From Knoellia remsis (GTDB lineage: Bacteria; Actinomycetota; Actinomycetes; Actinomycetales; Dermatophilaceae), in the NCBI RefSeq assembly GCF_003002895.1, contig NZ_PVTI01000006.1:1-64000 (forward strand): a stretch of DNA of 64,000 nt, written 5' to 3'. This document shows, in pieces, positions 37,992 through 50,071 of this stretch. Position numbers and translations under genes: made by a program. The number at the start of each line of letters is the position of its first letter. Position 1 is the first letter of the stretch. The notes under the pieces are model-generated. The model was not told where the DNA came from. It did no database searches and worked only from the letters and a program-made list of their open reading frames with translations.

Positions 37992-39527
37992 TCAGGCGTC
38001 GGCGGACGCCGCAGTCTGCTCGCTCTCTGGGGCCTTGACCTCGCGGCGCAGGATCTTGCCCGTCGGGCCCTTGGGCAGCTCGTCGACGAACCACACCAGG
38101 CGCGGGTACTTGTAGGCCGCGATCCGCTCCTTGGTGAAGTCGATGATGTCCTGCTCCGTCGCCGTCGAGCCCTCGCGCAAGGCCACGCCGGCGCCGACCT
38201 GCTCACCGAGCAGCTCATCCGGCACCGCGACGACCGCGACCTCGAGGACGTCGGGGTGGGTGTAGATGACCTCCTCGACCTCGCGCGGGTACACGTTCAT
38301 GCCGCCGCGCAGGATCATGTCCTTCTTGCGGTCGACGATCGTGAAGTAGCCCTCCTCGTCACGGGTGGCCAGGTCGCCGGTGCGGAACCAGCCGTCCGGG
38401 ATGGCCTGGGCCGTCGCCTCGGGGTTCTGCCAGTAGCCCTTCATGACGTTGTCGCCACGGATCGCGATCTCGCCGACCTCGCCGTCGGCCAGGGTGTTGC
38501 CCTCGTCGTCGACGATCCGCATCTCGCAGCCGGGGATCTGCACCCCGATCGTGCCGGGCTTGCGCTCGCGGTCGGGCATGTTGAACGACGCCACCGGCGA
38601 GGTCTCGGACAGCCCGTAGCCCTCGAGGATCGCGCAGTCGAACTTCTCCTCGAACGCCTTCATCACCTCGTGCGGCATGGCCGACCCACCCGACGCACAG
38701 GTGCGCAGAGACGACGCATCCAGGCTGTCCGAGTCCGGGTGGTTGAGGATCGCGGCATACATCGTCGGCACACCCTGCATGACGGTGACCTTCTCGTCGC
38801 CGATGACCTTGATCGCGGCCGCCGGGTCGAAGCGGGGGATGAGCGCGAGCGAGGCACCGACCCGCACCGCGGCGTTGAGGCCGACGACGAGGCCGAAGAC
38901 GTGGAAGAGCGGCAGGCAGCCCATGACGACGTCGTCCGACGTGAGGGTCTGGATGACCTCGGCCGAGCGCATCGCGTTGAGGGAGACGTTGTCGTGGGTG
39001 AGCTCGGCGCCCTTGGGCCGGCCGGTCGTACCCGACGTGTTGAGGATGATCGCGGTGTCGTCGCCCGCGCGCTCGGTCGGCTCGGTGATCGGCTCGCCGC
39101 CCTCGAAGGAGCCCTCGACCGGGCCGAGTGGGCCGCATTCGACGATCGTCGTCCCCGAGTTCTGCGCGCCCTTGGTCGCCTCCTCGACGAAGTCCGGCCA
39201 GACGAACGCGACCTTGGCGCCGGAGTTCGTGAAGAAGAAGTCGATCTCACCCGACTTGAGCAGCGGGTTCATCGGCACGACGACACCACCGGCGAGCAAC
39301 GTGCCGAAGAACGCAACCGGGAACGCCGGCACGTTGGGCAGGATGAGCGCGACCCGGTCTCCGGGCTCGATCCCATTGGCGCGCAACGCTCCTGCGAGCT
39401 TCGCCGACATCCCGAGCAGCTGCTGGTAGGTGATGTCCTGGCCGTTGACCTTGAGGGCCGGACGATCGGGCATCTCGGTCGCCGTGCGGACGAGGGCCGA
39501 GGCGAGGTTGGACTCCGTGCTGCTCAT
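37992..39527 (-). CDS. Long-chain acyl-CoA ligase (AMP-binding)
   Basis: A 511-residue ANL-superfamily enzyme that activates a fatty acid to acyl-CoA through acyl-AMP. Visible are the P-loop LNTSGTTGRPKGAELTHDN, EGYGLSETSPVASFNMP, WFRTGDLATRDEEGYFTIVD RKKD region and the catalytic lysine in LPKGPTGKILRREV. ATG 39527 has GGAG about 9 bases upstream; a start at 39566 in the same frame is less likely. FadD-like, but the substrate is not readable. Together with etfBA and the enoyl-CoA hydratase it suggests fatty-acid use. It is monocistronic and convergent with the transporter. Confidence 0.92.
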   Translation of the reverse strand: MSSTESNLASALVRTATEMPDRPALKVNGQDITYQQLLGMSAKLAGALRANGIEPGDRVALILPNVPAFPVAFFGTLLAGGVVVPMNPLLKSGEIDFFFTNSGAKVAFVWPDFVEEATKGAQNSGTTIVECGPLGPVEGSFEGGEPITEPTERAGDDTAIILNTSGTTGRPKGAELTHDNVSLNAMRSAEVIQTLTSDDVVMGCLPLFHVFGLVVGLNAAVRVGASLALIPRFDPAAAIKVIGDEKVTVMQGVPTMYAAILNHPDSDSLDASSLRTCASGGSAMPHEVMKAFEEKFDCAILEGYGLSETSPVASFNMPDRERKPGTIGVQIPGCEMRIVDDEGNTLADGEVGEIAIRGDNVMKGYWQNPEATAQAIPDGWFRTGDLATRDEEGYFTIVDRKKDMILRGGMNVYPREVEEVIYTHPDVLEVAVVAVPDELLGEQVGAGVALREGSTATEQDIIDFTKERIAAYKYPRLVWFVDELPKGPTGKILRREVKAPESEQTAASADA

Positions 39528-39619
39528 GCTCAGTGGCTCCTTTGCCGGGGAGTGGTGTCGCGCCATTGTGGCCCGCCGAGGTAACCCGTGGTTAGTGGTT
39601 GACGTGAAAGGCTCGTCAC

Positions 39620-39945
39620 GTGGTCACCTCCGACGAGCTCCTCAGCTTCTGCGACCGCGCCCTCGACGGGTATGCCGTTCTCGCGCGTGAGCTCGGCGAC
39701 GCGCGCGTGAGTGCGCGGCCGCCGGGGCTGGACGGCGCCAACACGGCATACGGGCTCATCGCCCACGTCGCCGGGGTCATGGGCTACTGGGGGCCGCACC
39801 GCCGGTGAACCCGCCCACCGACCGGGACCTCACGGCATACGAGACGCAGGGTGCAGTGCTGCTCCACGTCTACGAGGAGCTCGCGCAGCACCTCGGACAG
39901 CTCGAGGTCATCCGCGACGTCTGGGTGGCGCCCCGCGCGCCCTGA
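39620..39945 (+). pseudogene. Decayed DinB/DUF664-type gene
   Basis: GTG 39620 opens a frame that reads VTSDELLSFCDRALDGYAVL and ANTAYGLIAHVAGVMGYWGP, then stops after 62 residues at 39808. A second frame continues with TAYETQGAVLLHVYEELAQH and LGQLEVIRDVWVA and stops at 39945. Together they match the first and last thirds of mycothiol-dependent DinB-like (DUF664) proteins. The middle is missing and the frames differ, so an internal deletion with frameshift inactivated it. The gene ends exactly where vapC ends on the other strand. Confidence 0.75.
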
Positions 39946-40329
39946 TCAGGTGCCCGTCGCCGACTGGATGTCGGTGTGGACGAAGTCGTCACCCTTGAAG
40001 AGCAGCGGCTCGCCGGTCACCTTGGCCAAGGCGTAGCTGAAGCAGTCGCCGTAGTTGAGGCGGGCCGGCGAGCCCGACCCCCGGCCATAGGTCATGTGCG
40101 CGTGGTGAGCGACCGCGAGGTGCTCCTCGGTGAAGGCGACGACCTCGATCCCCAGCCCCAGCACCTCCTCGACGTCGACGGATCGGGTCGGCCCCGCGAC
40201 GAGGTAGGTCTCCAGGGCGGTGGGCGCGGCGATTCTCACCGCCGGGCTGTCGTTGAGCAGGTGCGAGAACGTGTCGGCTTCCGGCTCCTGGCGCAGGATC
40301 GCGATGATCGCGGACGTGTCGACGATCAC
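39946..40329 (-). CDS. vapC: VapC-type PIN-domain ribonuclease toxin
   Basis: A 127-residue PIN domain: MIVDTSAIIAIL with D4, E40 in ALETYLVAG, D95 in NYGDCFSYALAK and D114 in FKGDDFVHTDI, the expected acidic quartet for metal-dependent RNA cleavage. VapC toxins cut tRNA or rRNA and are held inactive by VapB. It starts 4 bases inside the end of the antitoxin gene (ATGA), the usual coupling. It is convergent with the decayed DinB-like gene, with no gap. Confidence 0.93.
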   Translation of the reverse strand: MIVDTSAIIAILRQEPEADTFSHLLNDSPAVRIAAPTALETYLVAGPTRSVDVEEVLGLGIEVVAFTEEHLAVAHHAHMTYGRGSGSPARLNYGDCFSYALAKVTGEPLLFKGDDFVHTDIQSATGT

Positions 40330-40568
40330 CTCGGGAGGCCGTGCTCGTCGTAGAGGTCGTCGTCGGTGAGGAACGGCTCGGGCCGGGCCGCGGAACGTCG
40401 ACCGATCTGCCTGAGTCGTTCGACCATCCCTTCGCGGCTGCGCTGCTCACGCTGCAGGGCCTCGCGCAGCGCATCGCGGACCGCGCCGGTCGCAGTCGTG
40501 TGCCGTCTCGTCGCCAGCTCGTGCGCCATCCGGTGGACCTCGGGGTCCTTGATGTTCAAGGAGGCCAT
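40326..40568 (-). CDS. vapB: VapB-type antitoxin
   Basis: An 80-residue protein, MASLNIKDPEVHRMAHELAT onward: a ribbon-helix-helix N-terminus of the PSK/VapB (Rv0623-like) type, then an Arg/Glu-rich helix and a C-terminal tail (EPFLTDDDLYDEHGLPR) that would occupy the VapC active site. ATG 40568 was chosen because upstream codons in this frame lack coding character. CTACCgtagGGTAG at 40591-40604 is a candidate autoregulatory operator. Confidence 0.9.
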   Translation of the reverse strand: MASLNIKDPEVHRMAHELATRRHTTATGAVRDALREALQREQRSREGMVERLRQIGRRSAARPEPFLTDDDLYDEHGLPR

Positions 40569-40590
40569 GAGAGCAGTGTATGCCGTTTGT

Positions 40591-40604
40591 CTACCGTAGG
40601 GTAG
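40591..40604 (-). promoter_or_regulatory. Candidate VapB operator
   Basis: CTACC and GGTAG form an inverted repeat with a 4-base spacer, 22 bases upstream of the vapB ATG. The local sequence (TTTGTCTACC, GTAGAAAG) is AT-richer than its surroundings. VapBC complexes usually repress their own promoter through such sites. Confidence 0.45.
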
Positions 40605-40647
40605 AAAGCGGTCGTCCTCCACGATGGCATGCAGGACGACCGCTCTC

Positions 40648-42623
40648 TCACTCGTCGCGCATGTCCCTGATCGGGTTGCGGCGGATGTTGCGCAGCAGCG
40701 GGGGAGTGATGGCGACGAGCGCCATGAGCATGATCCCGCCGAGGATGGCCCAGAACACCGGACCGGGCACCCCGAGGAAGTGGAACCGCGCGTCCCCGTC
40801 GAACACGCCATACGCGAGCTGCGCTGCGCGAGTAGCGCGTTCGGCATAGAGGTACTCGATGGCGACGGCAATCGCTGCGGCAAGCAGCGCCGCGAAGAGC
40901 GCGATCCGTAGCGCCACCCACAGCGAGTAGAGCAGGTAGACGCCGATGATGTCGGACCGTTTCGCGCCGATCGCCCGGAAGACGGCGGTCTCGCGCCGGG
41001 AGTCGGCGATGACGCGGCCCATCATCGCCCAGATGATGATCGTCGCGATACCGAACAGCACCGCGAGGATGCCGATGAGGAAGGGTCGTCCCTGCCGGGC
41101 GATGTCGTCGACGACCAGGTAGTTCGACCCGTAGGTGCCGACCGAGAACGCCTTCCCGCACTCGTAGTACACGTCACCGGCGAAGCTGTCCATGCCGGGG
41201 CAGGCCTGGGAGCGCAGGAAGGTCTTGGCCTGCTCGACCGTCGGGAACGAGGCGATGAACGCCGCGTCCGGACCGTACGGGCCGAACATCATCTGGTCCG
41301 GTGTCGTCGTGACGGGCGGCTTCGTGAGCAGGTCGCCCCCGCGCAGGGCGGCCGGCACCGCCTCGAGGAGCCCGGCGGGGACGATCGACCCGTAGCCGAA
41401 CCGGGTGCCGACGATGCCGCCGATGACCGCCTCCAGCCCGCTCATCGAGCTCTGGTCGGACGGCAGCACGCCGACGACCTGGAAGGTGAGCAGCTCGGCG
41501 CGCGGCGCCTCCTTCGGCTCGAACTGCGCCTCGAACGCCTCCCGGTTCGCGTCGGCCTTCTTCTCCCGTGCGCTGCGGGTGTCGGAGGCGACGGTCACCT
41601 CACCGCACGGGGTGGTGGGCAGCGCGAGGATGCGGGAGGGCTTGGTCCAGCCGGGTTTCTTGGCGTTCGCGGCGATCTCCGCGGCCTGCTGGCGAGCCTC
41701 CTCGACCCGCGTGTTCTCGGCGGCGTTGCGGTAGCACTCCGTGAAGGTGACGCCGTTGGACTTCTCCTTCACCTCGCGGAACCAGTCGATCTGCGCTGCG
41801 CTGTCCTTGGGCCGCTTCGACAGTCCGAGCTGCGCGCCGAGGGTCGCGACGACGTCGTCAACCGGGACGAGGACCGGGATGCCCTTCGGCGTGCCGCGCG
41901 TGCTCGGGTCGGTGACGAACGCGCTGACGAGCTCGTCGTCGAGGAGGGTGAGCTCCGAGGACTCGATGCTCGACGGTGGACCGTTCTCCATCTGCGCCTG
42001 CTGTTCCTCGGGTGTCACGACCTTGGTGAGGTCCTCGCGTCCGTCCTTGAGGAAGGTGAGGGCCAGCGAGCGCAACGGTTTCGGCTGGTAGGTCTCGGTG
42101 GCGCCGTCGGCCCGTGCCGCCGTCGCGAACGCCTCCGGGGTGGCCTTGGCGTTCGCGCTCGCCTTCTCGTAGACCTCTGCGAGGTGGCGCTTCCAGACGA
42201 CGGACTCCTGGTTGACCATCTTGCGCTGGCCGGCCGGGATGCTCGGATCGCCATAGGGGTTGTCGACGACGGCGGGCACCTCGTCCTTGGGGTCGTAGTC
42301 GTCGATGTCGTACTTCTTCGCGGCCGCCTTGCGTTCCTCGAGGTATGCCGCGTGCTCGGCCGTGATGGTCTTGAGAAGCGCGGGGTCCTCGGGGTTCGGG
42401 AAGGCCTGGTCGGCGGGGATGGTCGGGGTCCCCTGCACGAGGTAGCGGCCGCCGAGGTTCTCGTCGGCGAAGCGGTCGACGCTGGCCGAGGTGCCGTCGA
42501 AGAGCAGGACGCCACCGCCGATGATGCCGAAGAGCAGGCCGGAGACGATGGTCGTGATGAGCATCCGGATGCGCTTGGAGCGGATCTTGGTGTGCGCCAG
42601 GGTGATCGAGTCACGGAAGCCGA

Positions 42624-42627
<4 letters not shown>
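40648..42627 (-). CDS. ABC transporter permease, FtsX/MacB-like, with large external domain
   Basis: A 659-residue protein with one transmembrane helix near residues 23-45 (MLITTIVSGLLFGIIGGGVL), an external domain of about 480 residues, and three C-terminal helices (LIGILAVLFGIATIIIWAMM, IALFAALLAAAIAVAIEYLY, VFWAILGGIMLMALVAI). This is the MacB/FtsX topology, but the external domain is roughly double the usual size. It has four cysteines (TECYRNA, TTPCGEV, SQACPGM, YYECGKA), enough for two disulfides. Such transporters act mechanically on envelope processes or export peptides and drugs. The start overlaps the ATPase stop by 4 bases. Confidence 0.85.
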
Positions 42628-43571
<944 letters not shown>

Positions 43572-43726
43572 CGGGTCCCCTGCTCGAATCGATGTGCTCG
43601 AACCTTCCCACATACCCGGTATGCCGTGCGCGGCTTTCCGGTCCCGACACGCCAGATGCGTCGGCGAACGTGGCTATGGTTGGTCCCGGGTAGCCCGCGT
43701 CGGCGGGCGGACGGCAGGGGAGTCGC

Positions 43727-44062
43727 ATGAAGAGCTGGCTGTGGATCATCACCGATGTCGTCCTGAGGATGGGGCCGCAGCTCGTCGGGCTGGTCCTGCT
43801 GCTGCGCCGCCCGTCGGACCGGCGTTGGTGGCGTTGGGGGTTGATCGCGTTCGGGCTGGCCGTGCTCGTCGGCGTCGCCTTCATCGTGCTGGGCGTCGTG
43901 CTGACGCAGCAGTGGGGCAGCGACAGCACGATCGGCGCGTCGGCGTGGGTCTCGCCCGCCTACACGGTGCTGTCGGTCCTCGGGCTCGTGGCGACGTGCT
44001 TCGGTGTCGCGGCCGTCCTCGTCGACCGCGACACCGATGAGGAGCGGAGCCAGCTCGGGTGA
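43727..44062 (+). CDS. Small membrane protein of unknown function
   Basis: A 111-residue protein, MKSWLWIITDVVLRMGPQLV onward, with three hydrophobic segments (about 8-26, 38-60, 78-98) and a charged C-terminus (DRDTDEERSQLG). I do not recognise a family. It is divergent from the ABC transporter and 36 bases before the ligA start, so it may be cotranscribed with ligA. Confidence 0.65.
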   Translation: MKSWLWIITDVVLRMGPQLVGLVLLLRRPSDRRWWRWGLIAFGLAVLVGVAFIVLGVVLTQQWGSDSTIGASAWVSPAYTVLSVLGLVATCFGVAAVLVDRDTDEERSQLG

Positions 44063-46291
<2,229 letters not shown>

Positions 46292-46368
46292 CCTGACACC
46301 TGCCTGCGCCTTCTTCGGGGCACGGCTTGTGGGGGTTCCCGGAGTGTGCACGAGCCTCGGGTGGGAGG

Positions 46369-47370
46369 CTAGTTGTTCCTGGGATTCGTTCTCCCACCCT
46401 CGCTCCCGGCGTTGATCAGGATGTCCTTCTTGTTGAGCAAGAAGTCAAAGCCGAGATCCTTGAGGTGCTGCTTGGCCAGCGGCCCCCAGTTCTCGGCGAG
46501 TCGCAATCGCAAGTCCTTGAACGCGGTCGCGGATGGGTCAACGTTCTTGAAGGCACCTGGCGGGACGATGTGATATTTGACGCCCGTGACCGGCTCGCCG
46601 TTGCGCATGAGGGACTTTGCGTTCCACGCGTCACCGGCCTTCTTGACGGCCTGGTAGATCTTCTTCATGCCGTCGACGAGCTTCTTCAGCTTGCCGCAGG
46701 ACTCGATCAACTCATCGACTTTGCTTCCGACCTTGGTGGCAAGTGCCGACACTCGCGTCGTCGCCTGATAGATGATGTAGGGGGTTGCCGTGCCGAGCGA
46801 GATGACCAGTTCGGCCACGTAGCTCACCAAAGCGCCCACGACCTGAGCAATTGCATCCCGGACGATCGACCGAACCACGGCCACGAGCGCGGCCGCGCCC
46901 TCGATACCAGGTCTCAGGCTGCCCACCAGTTCGGCCTGCTGGCGGAAACCCTTGGTCATGGCCCGAGTGTTGCTGCGGTACTGAGTGATGGACGGAGCAT
47001 CCTGATCCGCCAGATCTGAGGCGACAAGTTCATCAATACTGTCCGCGATCCGAATGAGCTCCTTGCGGACGTTTTCACACGTCTGCCCGTTGGCGATGAT
47101 CTGTCCCGGGTTCCCAGCGAGATCATCCAGCCAACCCTTGAGGGGACTGAAGTGTTCCATGGCGAACCCAATCCCCGCCGCGATCAGGCTGCCAAAAGGG
47201 TCGGACGCGGTGGCCATGGCGTCAATTCCAGTCGACAGGCCAGCCAGTCCTGCGCTGACCCAGTCGCCGCTCCCCAGCGATCGAACCAGCTGCTCCGAGC
47301 TGTCGAAGATACCTGCCCCCGCGAAGATCTCATTGTCTTCGACTCCTGCGACCAGGTCGTTGCCCCCCAT
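46369..47370 (-). CDS. Putative type VII secretion substrate/effector, WXG-like
   Basis: A 333-residue protein. The N-terminus (about 1-85) is small-residue-rich. Residues about 86-160 form a helical WXG-like region in which the usual W-x-G turn before AYR is replaced (SDLADQDAPSITQYRSNTRA). Residues 160-225 are hydrophobic helices (SIVRDAIAQVVGALVSYVAE, LVISLGTATPYIIYQATT). The C-terminal 85 residues are Lys/Asn-rich and different in character (KYHIVPPGAFKNVDPSATAF, LGFDFLLNKKDILINAGSEG). This modular plan, helical secretion part then variable tail, is that of actinobacterial WXG effectors or polymorphic toxins; I cannot assign the tail. The start overlaps the EspC-like stop by one base. Base composition is lower in GC than neighbouring genes. 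Confidence 0.65.
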   Translation of the reverse strand: MGGNDLVAGVEDNEIFAGAGIFDSSEQLVRSLGSGDWVSAGLAGLSTGIDAMATASDPFGSLIAAGIGFAMEHFSPLKGWLDDLAGNPGQIIANGQTCENVRKELIRIADSIDELVASDLADQDAPSITQYRSNTRAMTKGFRQQAELVGSLRPGIEGAAALVAVVRSIVRDAIAQVVGALVSYVAELVISLGTATPYIIYQATTRVSALATKVGSKVDELIESCGKLKKLVDGMKKIYQAVKKAGDAWNAKSLMRNGEPVTGVKYHIVPPGAFKNVDPSATAFKDLRLRLAENWGPLAKQHLKDLGFDFLLNKKDILINAGSEGGRTNPRNN

Positions 47371-47678
47371 CAGCGGCCACCCCCGCCCGCTGATGTGATG
47401 CCTGCCTGGGCCAGGAAGTCAACGAACTCGTACGCCGTCGCCTGTAGGCGCATCCCATCCGCAGTGTTTCCAGCCGCTGTGGACATCCCCGACACCGCTG
47501 ACTGTGCGTCCGGGCCCACCTCTCGGACAGGTGCAGCGAGGAAACTGCAGAGAAGGCCGAATGCATCGTCGCTGACCGCAGTCTGCAGAGCAGACTTCGC
47601 GCCATCGAGGTTGGATGACTCGCGATCCATGTTCCCTGCGTGGCTGCGCAGCACTTCCGGGTTCACGTCGAACTTCAT
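47370..47678 (-). CDS. EspC/WXG-like small type VII secretion protein
   Basis: A 102-residue helical protein, MKFDVNPEVLRSHAGNMDRE onward, with a central loop VSDDAFGLLCSFLAAPVREV and a C-terminal helix TADGMRLQATAYEFVDFLAQ. The opening (FDVNPEVLRSHAG) and length match the ESX-1 EspC-type secretion targets (T7SS_ESX_EspC). ATG 47678 follows AAGGAAGGC on the minus strand. It is translationally coupled (TGATG) to the 333-residue protein, so the two are likely cosecretion partners. Confidence 0.78.
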   Translation of the reverse strand: MKFDVNPEVLRSHAGNMDRESSNLDGAKSALQTAVSDDAFGLLCSFLAAPVREVGPDAQSAVSGMSTAAGNTADGMRLQATAYEFVDFLAQAGITSAGGGGR

Positions 47679-47805
47679 GGTTGCCTTCCTTGGGATTGTG
47701 CGGTGGTCTCCCCGCTGTGCTCTCACCGCTTGGTTCGCGAGTCTAGGAGCCGGACGAGCCCGGGTGCCATGGGGAGGACTCCCCGTCCGGAGGTACCGTC
47801 GGACC

Positions 47806-48096
47806 GTGCTGCTGTTCTTGACTCTGCTCTCCTTGCTCTTCCTCATCCCGGTATGGATGCTCGGTCAAGCAGTGCACGTCGCCATGGTGCAGCGCTCCCC
47901 TTGGGCGCCCTTCGTGGCCGACGGGTTGGGGCAGTATCACGGTGCGGCCAATATCCGGCTCAACCAAGCGCTCCAAGCAGATCGTCCAGGGAGCACGCTT
48001 GGTCTCGTTGTGCGATGGGGATATCTCCTGATGACCGGACTGGCTGGCGTGGGGTTCATCGTGTGGTTGTGGTGGACGTACGGCTCGTGGATCTGA
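47806..48096 (+). CDS. Small membrane protein, island paralogue A
   Basis: A 96-residue protein from GTG 47806: an N-terminal helix LLFLTLLSLLFLIPVWMLGQ, a central segment with SPWAPF, then RPGSTLGLVVRWGYLLMTGL and a second helix. The PWxPF and LVxRWG[YF] motifs recur in the proteins at 49750 and 50072, showing that the three are diverged paralogues. I do not recognise the family. It is divergent from the EspC-like gene, with 127 bases between. The frame is open far upstream, but that part overlaps the other genes. An immunity role against the neighbouring effector is conceivable but unproven. Confidence 0.7.
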   Translation: MLLFLTLLSLLFLIPVWMLGQAVHVAMVQRSPWAPFVADGLGQYHGAANIRLNQALQADRPGSTLGLVVRWGYLLMTGLAGVGFIVWLWWTYGSWI

Positions 48097-48124
48097 GCGG
48101 AACACTGACGGTAGGGTCAGCGCC

Positions 48125-48736
48125 GTGGCAGACGAGCGAGGTGCCCCCACGGACAGTCGCGAGATCCGGGGATGGGAAGGGTTCGAGTCAGGGCGCCTTC
48201 CCGAGCCTCGGCCCGTCAACGTGCATGCTCCGTGGCTCTTCATCCTCTTGGGTGTGCCGCTCCTGGCAGGCTTGAGCTACGGCCTGATGCAGAGCATCTG
48301 GATGGCGATCAGCTCCGGTAATCCGGGAGAGCCGCTCGGCGACGAGGGATGGAGCGTCTATGTGGCCTTCGCGTGGGTCGTTGCGCTGACGCTGCTCGTC
48401 ATGATGTTGGGCTCGATCGCCGTGATCCTGAGCTTCTGGCAACGCCTCACCACCGAGAGAGCCAGTCTGTGGTTCCTCCTGAAGCGATCCGGCACAACCT
48501 TGACCGAGGCGGGCGGTATCGAGTACCAGCAGCCGACGTCCAGCGTCGCGTTCGGCCGGACCCCAGCGCGGCTCGTCATCCTGAACAAGTATGGCGGAAT
48601 CGAGGCCAGCTACTCCACACGGGAAGTCCGGTGGCTTCAGGTCCTGTCAAACCTGCGCGAGTGGGTGCGAGCTCGTCCCGAGCTACCCACGGATGACGTC
48701 ACGCGGGACTTCTTCGACGAGCTCGAGAAGCACTGA
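48125..48736 (+). CDS. Two-helix membrane protein of unknown function
   Basis: A 203-residue protein from GTG 48125 (MADERGAPTDSREIRGWEGF). Two transmembrane helices lie near 37-60 (WLFILLGVPLLAGLSYGLMQ) and 80-106 (VVALTLLVMMLGSIAVILSF), followed by a soluble C-terminal domain of about 95 residues with strands (ARLVILNKYGGIEASYSTRE) and a helix (VTRDFFDELEKH). No family recognised. It lies 28 bases after paralogue A on the same strand, so they probably share a transcript. Confidence 0.65.
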   Translation: MADERGAPTDSREIRGWEGFESGRLPEPRPVNVHAPWLFILLGVPLLAGLSYGLMQSIWMAISSGNPGEPLGDEGWSVYVAFAWVVALTLLVMMLGSIAVILSFWQRLTTERASLWFLLKRSGTTLTEAGGIEYQQPTSSVAFGRTPARLVILNKYGGIEASYSTREVRWLQVLSNLREWVRARPELPTDDVTRDFFDELEKH

Positions 48737-48765
48737 GTGACGGCATTCTGGGTGTGACGGCGGTC

Positions 48766-49164
48766 TCACGAGTCGTCAGCCCCCAAGACGCTTCCACGTC
48801 CGCTGAAACGCGCTGATGCCGCCTCTTCGATGGTCTGGCTCCAGTCGCTGCCCTCACCAAAGGTCTGCCGGCCACTCTCCCGGATCTGCTCCGAGAGATG
48901 CTGCTGAGCCGCGGCAATCGCAGACAGGATGCGTCCGGCAACAGCCTCGCCACCGTTCGCACATGCCTCGTCGTCGACCTTGAGGTCGATCAACCCGCCC
49001 TGAGTCCTGACCCTGGCCGTGACGCCTTCCAGCGCCCCGAAGCCGACGAACTCGTCCACCTGTGCACGCCACCGAAATGCGTCGCGGGCCCGAGACACGA
49101 GTCGGTCCAGCTCGAAGTCGGTCGGTGCGCCGTTGGCGTAGAGGTCATCAGGTTGAGCGTTCAC
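48766..49164 (-). CDS. YbaB/EbfC-like protein, second of pair
   Basis: A 132-residue protein. The central part (VGFGALEGVTARVRTQGGLI, DLKVDDEACANGGEAVAGRI) is a YbaB-like beta sheet flanked by helices. YbaB proteins are small dimeric nucleoid-associated proteins. In actinobacteria, diverged YbaB-like genes are frequent in type VII secretion loci; their role there is unclear. GTG start at 49164 overlaps the end of the upstream YbaB-like gene by 4 bases. Its C-terminus (TFGEGSDWSQTIEEAASARF) is unlike standard EbfC. Confidence 0.68.
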   Translation of the reverse strand: MNAQPDDLYANGAPTDFELDRLVSRARDAFRWRAQVDEFVGFGALEGVTARVRTQGGLIDLKVDDEACANGGEAVAGRILSAIAAAQQHLSEQIRESGRQTFGEGSDWSQTIEEAASARFSGRGSVLGADDS

Positions 49165-49622
49165 CAGGTCCCTCCTCGGTCGTCGTTCCGCGGCGTCCCG
49201 TCTGACCCCGGCGGCGATTGGTCGCGGGGGGCTGGCGCGTTCTCGGCCACCGTCGCAGCGCCAGGATTGCTCCGGCCCACCTCGGCGGTCACCGCTGCGG
49301 TGGACTCGGAGCTGCCGAATGTGCGAGACGTCAGCTGCTCGGTCAGCTCACGCATGGACTGCTGTGCCGCGTTGTGCGCCTGGACGACCGCCTGGGATAC
49401 CGCAAGGCCGCCGCGTGAGGCAAGGCTGTCAGCGACAGCAAGGCCCACCACCGCTCCACTGAGGTCGACCCGGACGCGGACCCGGCCCTGACTTGAGCGC
49501 CCCTCGGCGACTGCGCTCTCGAGATCGTTCTTCCACTGCTCCACTCGAACCGCACGGTCTTGGACCTCGCGGATGTCGGCATTCACACGTGCGTGTGCTG
49601 CTTCCACCTCTGGATCGGACAT
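49161..49622 (-). CDS. YbaB/EbfC-like protein, first of pair
   Basis: A 153-residue protein. An N-terminal helix (EVEAAHARVNADIREVQDRA) and a YbaB core strand set (GRVRVRVDLSGAVVGLAVAD) lead into a long helix (VSQAVVQAHNAAQQSMRELT) and a Pro/Asp-rich tail. It is coupled to the second YbaB-like gene downstream. The pair faces paralogue B across about 130 bases with no clear signal. Confidence 0.7.
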   Translation of the reverse strand: MSDPEVEAAHARVNADIREVQDRAVRVEQWKNDLESAVAEGRSSQGRVRVRVDLSGAVVGLAVADSLASRGGLAVSQAVVQAHNAAQQSMRELTEQLTSRTFGSSESTAAVTAEVGRSNPGAATVAENAPAPRDQSPPGSDGTPRNDDRGGTW

Positions 49623-49749
49623 GCCGACAGCCTAGTCACAGTGGCTGCGCAGCCGGTGTGCAGAGTCCTTCCGTCGCTGGGTACGCCAAGAGACCTCCGA
49701 GGCGTCTCGAGTGGACCCAGGCGTCATGTTGCCAGCGTCGTGGATGCCG

Positions 49750-50040
49750 ATGGATAACTTCGTGCCCGTGGAGAACCCCGTCGCGCTACTCGGACTCGCG
49801 CTCATCACCCTCTTCTTCGTCGTGCCGCTCCTTCGGGCGGTGGTTCAGGTCGGCAGCGGTGACCCCTGGAGGCCGTTCGAGCGGAACGGAGCCCTGGTCC
49901 CCGGCCGGTATTTCAGTGTGCTGCGCGCGCCGAGGCCGGGAAGCCGCACCACGGGTGGGCTCGTCCTGCGCTGGGGTTTCTGGGGAGGTCTGACGGTGCT
50001 CTTCCTGTTCGCCTCGGCGTACAACGCCTTCTTCCGCTGA
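49750..50040 (+). CDS. Small membrane protein, island paralogue B
   Basis: From ATG 49750 the product is 96 residues, the same length as paralogue A. It has helix ALLGLALITLFFVVPLLRAV, the DPWRPF motif, then RPGSRTTGGLVLRWGFWGGL and a second helix. The motifs align with A (SPWAPF, GLVVRWGYL) and C (NWWLPF, ALVVRWAFW). A GTG at 49711 would add 13 residues; there is no strong ribosome site for either start. Paralogue C begins 31 bases downstream. Confidence 0.7.
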   Translation: MDNFVPVENPVALLGLALITLFFVVPLLRAVVQVGSGDPWRPFERNGALVPGRYFSVLRAPRPGSRTTGGLVLRWGFWGGLTVLFLFASAYNAFFR

Positions 50041-50071
50041 CCGTTCGAGGGTCCCACTACGGTTGAGCAGC

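Noticed and set aside
47152-48096. 314-residue reading frame upstream-extended version of island paralogue A
   Set aside because: The first 218 codons overlap the EspC-like and effector genes and lack coding character; only the part from GTG 47806 aligns with paralogues B and C.
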